Positions 1 through 8,702 of a stretch of DNA of 64,000 bases are shown here, piece after piece. The position numbers were made by a program, and so were the translations under genes. Source of the stretch: Agriotes lineatus (Eukaryota; Arthropoda; Insecta; Coleoptera; Elateridae); the NCBI GenBank assembly GCA_940337035.1, contig OW679202.1, positions 20,599,224 to 20,663,223 of the forward strand. The letters run 5' to 3'. Below the pieces are notes generated by a model. It was given only the letters and a program-made list of their open reading frames with translations. It did no database searches and was not told where the DNA came from. The first letter of the stretch is position 1. Every line of letters starts with the position of its first letter.

Positions 1-74
1 TCATTAATATACTTATGTGCTTACATAACTCGTGCTACGCACTCGTTTTTAACTTACACACACGTATATTAATG
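1..74. repeat. Imperfect palindrome at the window edge
   Basis: The first bases TCATTAATATAC are the reverse complement of the bases ending at 74 (GTATATTAATGA). The arms flank a loop of about 45 bases. It sits just 5' of the truncated pogo transposase and could be a terminal or subterminal repeat of that or another element. The window starts here, so its outer edge cannot be judged. Confidence 0.5.
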
Positions 75-104
75 ATGCTGTTATCCCACTTGTATAGTAA
101 ATAA

Positions 105-1697
105 CTATTATCTTGGTTTCGGTACTTTTTAAACCGTAACTCAACCCTATCTTTGCGCAAGCCGCAGGCCACTAGCCTAGCTCGCTCCACCGCTTTTAAC
201 AGACATAATGTCGACACCTTTTTTAACAAGGTCACAGAAGCATTCGAAAAATATGCTTTTTCCCCAAATAATATTTACAACCTGGATGAGACCGGAATTA
301 CAACAGTTCACACACCCCATCGTATAATAGCTCCTAAAGGTGCCAAACAGGTGGGTGCTATGACATCCGGAGAAAGAGGAGATAATATAACAATTATTGC
401 TGCAATAAATGCTATTGGCTCATTTATACCCCCCCTGTTTGTTTTCCCGAGGGTCTTCTTTAAGCCCCACATGCTCAAAGGTGCTCCTGCTGGAAGTGTT
501 GGAACTGCATGTCAGAGTGGATGGTCTAACTCCGAAAATTTTATGACATATTTAAATCACTTCAACAAATACGCAAAGCCCAGTATTGACAATAAAGTGT
601 TAATAGTAATGGATAATCACGAAAGCCATATATCTGTACCGGCACTAAATTTCGCTAAAGAACATGGCATTGTATTCCTAACATTTCCACCCCATACAAG
701 CCATCGGCTTCAACCGCTTGACAGAACTGTTTTTGGCCCTTTAAAAAAATTTTATAACAGAGCATGCCAAAACTGGTTGTTAAACAATCCGGGGACACCA
801 ATAACAATATATGATGTTGCGGAGTGTGCAGGAAACGCTTATCCTCTTGCTTTTACACCTAACAATATTTTATCAGGATTTAGAGTTTCCGGAATTTGGC
901 CCCTACATCGTGATGTTTTTTCAGAACAAGATTTTATCGCTGCGGAAGTAACTGATCGACCAGTGGAAATGTCACACTCACATGATGAGGTAGAACCAAT
1001 TGCCTCAACGTCAGCAACAGAATTGAATAGTTCGTTAAATTTAACTTCAAATCAAAACTCTTCTGTTACACAGCGAATTACCCCGGAAATGATTCGACCC
1101 CACCCCAAGGCTGCTTCACGAAAACTCAGCAATAGAGGTCGAAAACCAGGTAGATGTCGTATATTAACTGATACCCCTGAAAAGGAAGAGATTGAAAGAC
1201 TTGCTGAAGCAGCAGCAGCGAAAAGGAAACTTGTTCAAGCAGAGCCAAAACGTAAGAAGACGAAGAAAACTAAGAAGAAGGACTTACCTGCTACCTCTAG
1301 TGAAAGTTCTTTGGAAGAAGATATTGCAAGAGGCTCATCTTCAGAAGATATTGAGTTCGGAGAAAACGAAATTAGTGATTCGGAGTTAGATTATGATGGG
1401 AGCAATAACAATCTGGCAAGTGGCGACTTTGGAGTTGTTAAGCTGAGCACTTTAAAGTCTATCAAGTATTTCGTGGCTGAAGTAATTTCGGAAAGTTCCA
1501 ATTGTTTAGAAATAAAATATTTAAAACAGAGCACAAAACATGACAAAATGTTCTCCTATGACAATGAAGAAATTTATGAGTTGCCACATTCAGATTTTGT
1601 TTTTAAGTTAAAAAAGCCAACATTTATAGGAGGTACTGCTACAAGATGTCGGAAAATGGTATTTAATTCCTTACCGACGAAGTACACTATTGGATAA
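105..1697 (+). CDS. pogo/Tigger-type DDE transposase, N-terminally truncated but open
   Basis: This frame is open for about 530 codons, from just after a stop at 102-104 to the stop at 1697, and has no ATG at its left end. It begins inside the CENP-B/Tc5-type DNA-binding domain (WFRYFLNRNSTLSLRKPQAT), so the first helix-turn-helix is missing. The DDE_1 catalytic core follows. Its three acidic residues are visible in YNLDETG, IVMDNHESH and HRLQPLD, the DDD pattern of pogo-family transposases. The C-terminal tail is Lys/Arg-rich (KRKKTKKTKKKD) and then acidic and serine-rich, as expected for a nuclear protein. The family cuts and pastes DNA elements. The long open frame suggests either recent loss of the 5' end or selection, and host domestication cannot be excluded. 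It is most likely an inactive truncated transposon copy. Confidence 0.85.
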   Translation, partial: LLSWFRYFLNRNSTLSLRKPQATSLARSTAFNRHNVDTFFNKVTEAFEKYAFSPNNIYNLDETGITTVHTPHRIIAPKGAKQVGAMTSGERGDNITIIAAINAIGSFIPPLFVFPRVFFKPHMLKGAPAGSVGTACQSGWSNSENFMTYLNHFNKYAKPSIDNKVLIVMDNHESHISVPALNFAKEHGIVFLTFPPHTSHRLQPLDRTVFGPLKKFYNRACQNWLLNNPGTPITIYDVAECAGNAYPLAFTPNNILSGFRVSGIWPLHRDVFSEQDFIAAEVTDRPVEMSHSHDEVEPIASTSATELNSSLNLTSNQNSSVTQRITPEMIRPHPKAASRKLSNRGRKPGRCRILTDTPEKEEIERLAEAAAAKRKLVQAEPKRKKTKKTKKKDLPATSSESSLEEDIARGSSSEDIEFGENEISDSELDYDGSNNNLASGDFGVVKLSTLKSIKYFVAEVISESSNCLEIKYLKQSTKHDKMFSYDNEEIYELPHSDFVFKLKKPTFIGGTATRCRKMVFNSLPTKYTIG

Positions 1698-1749
1698 AAA
1701 ATGTATTGTTATATCAAGCTTTCGTTTTGTGCTTTTTACATTGTATGAG

Positions 1750-2016
1750 AACTGGCTCAAGGTATAACCTATATCATGATCAAGGTACATGCTTACGTGG
1801 CTCAATGTACACGCCTCGGAGTGTACCTTAAGCCAGTTTCAAGGAAGATAACTTTATTTTTTTACTATATTACCACATTGTTTTTATATCACTACATTTT
1901 CGTTTTTGTCTATTAAAAGCATATACAAATACAATAGAATTTTTATTTCATGTATATATAACGTGCAGTTTGTTAAAAAAATTATTTTGTGAAAAATGGC
2001 TCAAGGTACACGGTCC
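1750..2016. repeat. Cluster of GGCTCAAGGTACA-like motifs, including an inverted pair
   Basis: AACTGGCTCAAGGTATA at 1750 is mirrored by the reverse complement near 1820-1838 (TGTACCTTAAGCCAGTT). Further versions lie at about 1799 (GGCTCAATGTACAC) and 2000 (GGCTCAAGGTACACGG). The spacing just downstream of the transposase stop suggests the 3' subterminal region of the pogo element, with repeats that could bind transposase. I infer the function only from position. Confidence 0.45.
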
Positions 2017-2760
2017 TTCCCTTAGCGATTAAAAAATGTTCTATTAATTTTGTTAAAATTCCGTACAAATATAGGCAACACCTTAACCAGGGCTATGTCC
2101 CGGCAACAACCCGTTGTTAAACAACAAGCGTATTACTGATAAGAGAATAAGAGGATTATTTAACAGTAAATACCGACACAAACTCTTTGCATCTTTCACC
2201 AATAAAATCCATATCCGTAGGAGTCAGATAGATGCAAAAAATAATTTTTATTAACTAACATGCAAACACATACATTTATAAAAAGAAATAAATTGTCACA
2301 ATTACCTATATATTTAATTAAATTAATAATAAAATAAAAATAAGAAGTACCTAATTAATTAATGTTAAGATAAAAATAGGAATCAGAACAAGTAATAATC
2401 TCTTAGGAATGTAAAATGTTTTAAAAACTGTCAGTTATTCAAAAACGTTTCCCGAATTGGCAGATTCCTTATGCTTCTGGGATCTACAAGTTCTGGTAAT
2501 AACGCCATTGTATAAAATTGCTGTAGTTTTGGTATCATTTTGTTTTGCCAAAAAATTGCATCTCTATAGATTACTTCTATGGAAATTTCAAGTGGTGACC
2601 ATACAACAAAAAAGCACTTGCTTTTATTGCATATATTTAATTGTCCCTGTTTTTGGAAATAGTAGTCATGATTTTTTTTTAATTTTAAAAATAGGAGTTA
2701 ATAAAAACAAACGAAAAAAAAGTGAAAAAAATCTTAAAAATTACTTCTAGCGATTTTTAT
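2017..2760. other. AT-rich stretch without a recognisable gene
   Basis: I see no coding similarity, RNA gene or clear repeat in this AT-rich stretch. A 97-codon frame at 2457-2750 is low-complexity Phe/Leu/Lys sequence and I do not regard it as a gene. Confidence 0.5.
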
Positions 2761-3050
2761 CATTTTCACATGCAATATTTCCCTCTTACTCTTAAGTGAT
2801 ACTCCATAGTCAGTAGGAGGGATTCTATGAAACTTTAGGACTATGGTACCAGACAAAGAGTTTTTTTCTCAAAAATTGCTTCTATTTTCGGTGTGAGAAG
2901 ACACAAACCAAAAAAATTCGAAAAAATTACAAAAAATGTTATTTTATCAAAAATTACTTTTATCGAGTCTGAGTATCTTCACAGACATCTCCCTCTTATT
3001 CATAAGTGATGCTCCATAGTCGGTAGGAAGTGTTCTATAAAGCTTTACAA
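2761..3050. repeat. Two diverged tandem copies of a ~210-bp AT-rich repeat
   Basis: CCCTCTTACTCTTAAGTGAT at 2781 recurs as CCCTCTTATTCATAAGTGAT at 2991. The following ACTCCATAGTC/GCTCCATAGTC and GTAGGAGG/GTAGGAAG words are also shared, and so are the preceding A-rich and TCAAAAATT segments. The period is 210 bases. The copies are visibly diverged, so this is an old satellite-like duplication. No coding potential is seen. Confidence 0.6.
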
Positions 3051-3191
3051 CTCCTTCGATAAATATATATCAAACCCGATTTAGAAATTTGTATATGATT
3101 TAATTTATATGAAATATTGTATGAAATTGCAAATAGAAGGTTTTTAAACTATATGTTTTCTTTCTTAATTATGTAGAGAGTGCTCGTTTAT

Positions 3192-3265
3192 ACAGGGAGG
3201 CAGGTTGGCCGTCAGATTTAAGTTCTGACCTCGAGAGAGAATGCGGGTTCGATTCCCATACCTGT
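3192..3265 (+). tRNA. tRNA-Leu(TAA)-like sequence, probably a pseudogene or SINE head
   Basis: The acceptor ends ACAGGGA and TACCTGT pair with one mismatch. A perfect 5-bp anticodon stem (TCAGA/TCTGA) encloses TTTAAGT, giving anticodon TAA. A long variable region follows, as in leucine tRNAs, and then a T arm with the B-box sequence GGTTCGATTCC. A T-rich run directly downstream could end pol III transcription. The D arm is abnormal: TTGGCCG is present but the usual D loop and 3' half of its stem are missing. That points to a tRNA pseudogene or a tRNA-derived repeat rather than a working tRNA. Confidence 0.4.
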
Positions 3266-5040
3266 CATATATTTTTTTTATATATATTTATTATGAAAGT
3301 CTTGATTTTAAGTTATTTTATTCACGACGGCTCTACCAGAACAAACGGCTGAGCTCCTTTTTCGACTAAAATGGACCAACCGCGGAAGAAGTTGGTTATA
3401 TCGCCGGAATTTGTCCAACGCCTTAAGTCTGACGATAATGCGGAGAAAAATATATTATCACAGCTTGATGACGAAATGCAAAAAGTTTTAAAGTCCAAAT
3501 TAACTGATCACGATAAATGGGGGCAGTACAACCAAGTGTTACAAAGATACCTTCATTTCACAAACTAGGCACGGCAGCCAATCAAAATACCTATTGAAAC
3601 AAGCAGTAACAGCCTATCAAATGCCATTATTTTATCTACACTTTCCAAAACTTTTAAGAAAAAAGCTGAAGTTGTTAAGCCATTTTGCAGCCTTAGGCAA
3701 TCAAGTAGCGTAGTTAAACCTTCAGCACAGTCTGTCTGTATCTCAAATCGGAGGTCAGCACTTTCAATTTCATTTAGCAAGTATTCACAAATACCAGCTC
3801 TGTTCTTTCCCAGTTAAATCCGAACACCCTGTGTATGGGCGTAGCGGTCTCGCTGCAACCATTTTCAGTTCACCCTTTGTATAACGCGTGCCCATCTAAG
3901 GCGCGAGGAACTGGCTTGAACCGGCGAAGTCGCCGCGTCGTTATTGGTTGTTGCTTCGCGGGGGGAAAAGCATAGCGTCACCCGGCTACTTGCAGAAGCG
4001 AGTTCCGGCAAAACTGCAGACAAGAGAGGTTGTGTGTTGTGCGAGTGGCAGTCATCACTTCAAGGCGTGGGTGCGATGGGCTTTGCGAGTCCGATTCTGC
4101 TTCTGTAAGTAAGGGGCTTCCTCTTTAACTCGATGCTCGAGGATCTATCCAGCAGGACGTATTGGACCTCTTTTTGCCGCCGTCGTTGTACTCGTAGGAG
4201 TGCTTTCCATGGCCGCCATATTTGGCGGATCCTAGTCCGTTTGCCCCAAATGCCGTATCGCGGCTGATTCAACGCCACGGACTGCCGCCTACTACCAACC
4301 GATTGCACGCCATTCTCAAGGACCGTCTGCGGAATAAGGTACTTGTAAACGAAACCTTTTATACCTATTAGCTGTTGCTCATGCGAACGAGGTTGTGTTT
4401 GTGCTCATTTTGCGTGGGCGGATTGAGGCCCGCTTTGCTTGCTCATTACGGCTCTGTGTGGTGATCCGAGGCACGCGATGCCTTACGACGTTACTTTGCG
4501 AGCCTCCCAGTAATTGCATGTGCGCGAGCTTTGTGTTGAACCGCCGAAATAGCTAAGGAACTCTTCGCATACGTTTTGTGATGCGGTCTTGCTAGCTTTC
4601 AGTCAGTAAATTAGTGTGCGAGGGCTTTGTTCCTTGCTTATCGGGTGTTAAACTAATTCAGCGACTGCCTGAGCGACGAAGCATTGGCTGCCATATATTC
4701 CAAATCCGCATACCTTTGCGAGGCTATGTTAACCCCTTTTTTCTGGCCGAATACTGCAGTTACGCTGCCCCCTTTGCCTAGTGAGTTAAGTCTTCAACTA
4801 ATTCGTCGCACATCTGTGCGGCGCCGTGTTTTGCCAACAGCTACACTGCTCCCGTCGCCTTGCAGGCCGGCGCATGCTTTGTTATCGTGAACTAGCGCTT
4901 CCCTTTTTTTTTGGGGCGCATATTTCTAACTGTTCTTTATTATGTCAAGTGAGGAACCTACTGCGACCAGTCACATATTGTGTTGTTCATTAGCATTAGC
5001 GCGTCCATCAGCTGATGCATAGTTAAGAAGTAACATAAGT

Positions 5041-7656
5041 TCCAAAACTCCAGGTTCCAGGCTGGGGATGCTGAAGCTCCCATCGGGTACCTTCACGGAC
5101 ACCAGGGAGGGGGCTCTCAAGCATCTCATTGATGTTCACTTCCCCGGCTCCAGTCTTGTAAAAGAAGCTCTACCTGAGAGGCCCCCACGCATCGCGCACA
5201 CCGCGATGGACTGGAAGACCGCCTCAAAGGTAGTGAGTCTAGATCGTTTGAAGTGGGCACTGTTCACCTTTGAACCATATAAGAGCGCTGGTGCTGACGG
5301 AATTTTTTCGGCTCTGCTACAGCATGGATTGGAGGTGCTGTTACGGCCCCTATATCACATTTTTCGTACTAGCCTGGCCCTAGGACACATTCCTGTGCCC
5401 TGGAGGACGGTCAAAGTAATTTTCCTACCCAAAGCGGGACATGCAATGCATGATACCGCAAAGGACTTTAGACCTATCAGCCTGACTTCTTTCCTGCTAA
5501 AGGTGCAGGAGAGACTGATTGAAAGGTATATTAAGGATGGAGCATTGGTGGCTTTTCCGCTGCACCCATCACAACACGCCTACCAACAAGGCAAGTCAGT
5601 TGAGACGGCACTCCATGCGATCGTTTCAAAGATAGAGAAAACCCTGCACCACAAAGAGCTTTCGCTCGGTGCATTCTTAGACATAGAAGGGGCGTTTGAT
5701 AATACCTCCTTCGATTCTATCTGTGTAGCGGCCGAAAGGCACGGGATCGAACCCTCGTTGATAAGATGGATCGGTTCTATGCTGTCGGGCCGACAGGTAA
5801 TCGTTTCAGCAGACGAGTTCTTTATAAGAGCGACGGTCACTAGGGGCTGTCCTCAGGGTGGAGTCCTGTCTCCAATGTTATGGTGTCTGGTCGTGGACGG
5901 GCTACTAAGGGAGCTCTCTGCAAAAGGCATCTTTGTGCTAGGTTACGCTGATGACCTTGCAATATTAGCAATGGGAAAGTTTGCTGGCACAGTAAGTGGG
6001 ATCATGCAAGAAGCCCTCATTACTGTACAAAACTGGTGTGTAAGGCAAGGGCTCAGGATTAATCCTACCAAGGCAGAACTTGTCATCTTCACCAAAAGAA
6101 GGAGAATCGAGGGTCTCAGACAGCCCACAATCTTCGGAAAAGCTCTCCAGCCCTCCGAATCGGTCAGATATCTTGGAGTTATCCTGGATTCAAAGCTGAA
6201 CTGGAGGACTCATGTAGAGAGACAAATTCAAAGGGCCACTGCTTCTCTGTGGAGATGTAGACGGACCTTTGGAACCAGCTGGGGTCTCAAGCCCCGTGTC
6301 ACCAAATGGCTATACACGGTGGTTACAAGACCAATAATAACATATGCTGCTCTTGTTTGGTGGCCAGCAACCAGCAAGGCAACAATCAGAAACAGCCTCA
6401 ACAGACTACAGAGATTGGCTTGTTTAGGCATAACTGGAGCAATGCGCACTGCTCCTACGGCAGCTCTGGAGGTGCTTCTGGGGCTTCCGCCCCTCCACCT
6501 AGTGATTGAGGCGGAGGCCAGGAAATCAGCCTACAGACTAAGCCAAGGCCAGATGTGGGCCATGAAAGGGGAACAAGTGGGACACTCAGGGATCATCCAA
6601 CATTTTGAGAAGGTCCCAGAACTTCTCACAAGGAGCGACTTCATGGCTCCGCTTTACATGTTCTATAAAGCATTTCAGGTACTCATCCCTGATAGGAACG
6701 ATTGGTGTCAGCAACAGCGTCTTCTCACTCCAAGGGGACTTGTTTGGTACACAAACGGCTCCAGGATGGCGGGGGGATCTGGTGCTGGCATCTACGGCTG
6801 TAGGCCGAGGGTTAAACTCACCGTTGCCCTAGGAAAACATGCCACTGTATTCCAGGCGGAGGTATTTGCCATCCTAACTTGTGCTCAGGAGAACCTTCAA
6901 AGAGGTTATTCCAATTTGCATATTTACATCTGCACAGACAGTCAGGCAGCACTAAGAGCATTGAGTTCACCCAGAATCAACTCCAGGTTGGTTCTGGAAT
7001 GTTGCCAGACACTGAACAGACTCGGTACAACAAACTGGGTGAAACTACTATGGGTACCCGGCCATAGTGAAATAGAGGGTAACGAAGAAGCTGACGCTCT
7101 AGCCAGAAGAGGTTCTCAAGAGCCGCTCATCGGCCCGGAGCCGGCTTTAGGAATTACCCGTGCCACCGCAAAGCGACAAGTTGAGCGCTGGTTAAGTAAC
7201 CAATCCAGCGCCAACTGGGCCTCGGTACCAAGGCTACGTCAGGCAAAACTCCTCATCGGGGAAATGTCGCCTACCAACACCTTTACTCTCCTGTCAATGA
7301 GCAGGAAAAACATTAGGATCGTGACTGGTTTACTAACAGGACACGGTCACTTACAGAAGCACTTATTCACAATTGGAATCGTAAATGATGCCACCTGCAG
7401 AAAGTGCCAGTTGGAGGAAGAAACCTCAATTCATGTTTTATGTCAATGTGTGGCTCTCCTAACACTGCGACATAAACATTTTGGAGCCGGCCTGGTGGAA
7501 CCCCAGGCAATAAGGGACGTTCCTATAGGTAGGATTCTTTCCTTCGCGTTGGAAACCGGCCTCTTCGAACGAGACCCATAACAAATTAGGTGGGAGCACA
7601 ATGGACCAATAGGTCTCAGTGCAGCTTACAGCAAGCCCCATCAGAAGAAGAAGAAG
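5041..7656 (+). mobile_element. LINE-1: 5'-truncated non-LTR retrotransposon of the LOA/R1/I group
   Basis: Comparison with the empty site at about 33,248 defines this insertion of 2,616 bases. It is flanked by a 9-bp target duplication AACATAAGT (5032-5040 and 7657-7665). It ends in a short (GAA)n-type tail, as in LINEs that prime on simple 3' ends. It contains only the RT to C-terminal part of ORF2; the endonuclease half is missing, typical of 5' truncation during target-primed reverse transcription. It sits inside the gypsy solo LTR and is absent from the duplicated copy. Confidence 0.92.
5068..7581 (+). CDS. Reverse transcriptase-RNase H polyprotein fragment of LINE-1
   Basis: The 837-codon frame has no internal stop and is open from the element's truncated 5' end at 5041, so the ATG at 5068 is just the first internal Met. 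The RT domain covers roughly residues 75-330 (KDFRPISLTS, ATVTRGCPQGGVLSP, and the intact catalytic motif GYADDLAIL). An RNase H domain follows at about 555-690 (QAEVFAIL, CTDSQAAL, GNEEADALARR). A C-terminal CCHC-like knuckle (CRKCQLEEETSIHVLCQC) lies near residue 785. RNase H normally begins Y-T-D-G-S; here it reads YTNGSR, so the first catalytic Asp is Asn. LOA, R1 and I-type LINEs with RNase H fit this layout. The copy cannot mobilise itself because the endonuclease is absent. Confidence 0.88.
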   Translation: MLKLPSGTFTDTREGALKHLIDVHFPGSSLVKEALPERPPRIAHTAMDWKTASKVVSLDRLKWALFTFEPYKSAGADGIFSALLQHGLEVLLRPLYHIFRTSLALGHIPVPWRTVKVIFLPKAGHAMHDTAKDFRPISLTSFLLKVQERLIERYIKDGALVAFPLHPSQHAYQQGKSVETALHAIVSKIEKTLHHKELSLGAFLDIEGAFDNTSFDSICVAAERHGIEPSLIRWIGSMLSGRQVIVSADEFFIRATVTRGCPQGGVLSPMLWCLVVDGLLRELSAKGIFVLGYADDLAILAMGKFAGTVSGIMQEALITVQNWCVRQGLRINPTKAELVIFTKRRRIEGLRQPTIFGKALQPSESVRYLGVILDSKLNWRTHVERQIQRATASLWRCRRTFGTSWGLKPRVTKWLYTVVTRPIITYAALVWWPATSKATIRNSLNRLQRLACLGITGAMRTAPTAALEVLLGLPPLHLVIEAEARKSAYRLSQGQMWAMKGEQVGHSGIIQHFEKVPELLTRSDFMAPLYMFYKAFQVLIPDRNDWCQQQRLLTPRGLVWYTNGSRMAGGSGAGIYGCRPRVKLTVALGKHATVFQAEVFAILTCAQENLQRGYSNLHIYICTDSQAALRALSSPRINSRLVLECCQTLNRLGTTNWVKLLWVPGHSEIEGNEEADALARRGSQEPLIGPEPALGITRATAKRQVERWLSNQSSANWASVPRLRQAKLLIGEMSPTNTFTLLSMSRKNIRIVTGLLTGHGHLQKHLFTIGIVNDATCRKCQLEEETSIHVLCQCVALLTLRHKHFGAGLVEPQAIRDVPIGRILSFALETGLFERDP

Positions 7657-8702
7657 AACATAAGTTTGGCGGCACGATTTGCTGCCCGAATGTAGAAATC
7701 GACCAATAGACGCATATCTAATTAAGGGACGTATTATTCTTGTTTGCCTTGTGCATGCTCTGTTTCAGATAGCGCCCTTCAGTGTAAAGATTGGTGTACG
7801 ACGGGACTTGAAAGTTCGGAGCGTGCAGGTAGATTTGGTCGTGGCGCAGCCGCGGCCAAAAGGTCCCAATATTGCAATCCCAGTATTTTTAGTCACGAAA
7901 TTCTCCGAGCTTACAGCTCGCGAGTACCCTTATCGACGGAGTATCTTGAATACTTCGCCACCGTTGCCGTCCATGCCCGGTTATTCGGTCACACCTTTAC
8001 TACAGGCTTGGTGGCGCCCTTATAATTTTGACGTACCCAGTATATGTCTTAGCACGCTTGCCCAACGACGTACCGTTTGAACCACGCCCGACTCCCTGAG
8101 CGCTTCAGCCGAGGCCTTTAGTCTGTTTTAAGGAATCTCAGGGCAAGTGTGCCAGTTTTTCAGGACTGATCCAGTCGTGCGATGCTCACCTTGGGTGGGT
8201 GTCGTTAAGTCGTTTTGATACCGTAACAAAGTTTTCCTACGCATTTTGAGTGCCTCAAACGATGTGAGCTGGGATCACAAGGGTACCGTTACTATAAAGG
8301 GTGAAATTTTACCGGCGTCTAACATAGTCGATTTAGTTCACGACACTCTGAGGCCTCGAAAAACTATTAAGCCACCCGGACGCCTACAGTTTGCTGATTA
8401 CATCAAAGACCTTAACGTTGCTAATGTGCTGCTAGCTAAACCTAAGCAGCAAAAAGTGCCAGCCCCAGCCGACTGGTACTACAGGAAAAACCGATATGGA
8501 AACTGATAACTGCAAGTCCGATTTAGAATATAAATTAAAAACACCAGCTACTCATCCAAGTCCACATCAAAAAGGTGCAGTCAGAAAAACGTCGATTAGG
8601 AAGCACTTCCAAAAAAGGGCCGTTAGAAAAACACCTCTAAGGCAGAGGTCCTCAACATCAAATACGAATGGAATTCTGGATTGGGAGCGCCTTAAACTTT
8701 AA

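Larger units (their letters stand above)
3673..8228 (+). mobile_element. Solo LTR of a Ty3/gypsy retrotransposon (copy A), containing LINE-1
   Basis: The LTR starts TGTTAAGCC and ends ACCGTAACA, the usual TG...CA form with near-inverted ends. It is flanked by a perfect 4-bp duplication, AAGT at 3669-3672 and 8229-8232, and it lies inside the accessory gene. Without the LINE and its target duplication it is about 1.93 kb, the same as the LTR at 31,910-33,813. There the sequence is preceded by a polypurine tract and a gypsy pol end, which is what identifies it as an LTR. No internal retrotransposon sequence flanks it here, so copy A is a solo LTR made by LTR-LTR recombination. Short frames such as 4060-4308 (-) and 7679-8080 (+) are not convincing genes. 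Confidence 0.85.
3371..8702 (+). pseudogene. Polinton/Maverick-type accessory gene, split by a gypsy LTR (copy A)
   Basis: The gene starts at the ATG at 3371. Its N-terminal domain ends in WGQYNQVLQRYLHFT, followed by an in-frame TAG at 3566-3568 and more in-frame sequence to 3672. The gypsy LTR interrupts it there. It resumes at 8229-8232 in the same frame, including SASNDVSWDHKGTVTIKGE and NIVDLVHDTLRPRK. A -1 frameshift near 8495 shifts the last ~68 codons, a basic tail ending at the stop at 8702. From memory, proteins with this N-terminal YNQVLQRY motif and C-terminal WDHKG...DLV.D.LR motif belong to an uncharacterised family common in invertebrate Polintons and their relatives. The function is unknown to me. 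With the nonsense codon, frameshift and insertion it cannot make the full protein. Confidence 0.6.

Noticed and set aside
2457..2750. 97-codon frame
   Set aside because: Low-complexity Phe/Leu/Lys translation of AT-rich DNA.
4060..4308. Minus-strand frame with basic residues, also at 32,292-32,546
   Set aside because: LTR sequence; no family resemblance and no start context; kept only through duplication.
3780..5040. Possible rRNA or gene in the less AT-rich segment
   Set aside because: No conserved rRNA words recognised; comparison with unit B and the polypurine tract shows that it is LTR sequence.
7679..8080. 133-codon frame in the gypsy LTR, nearly identical at 33,264-33,665
   Set aside because: It lies in LTR sequence that is less AT-rich than its surroundings, has no domain, and overlapping frames are also open.
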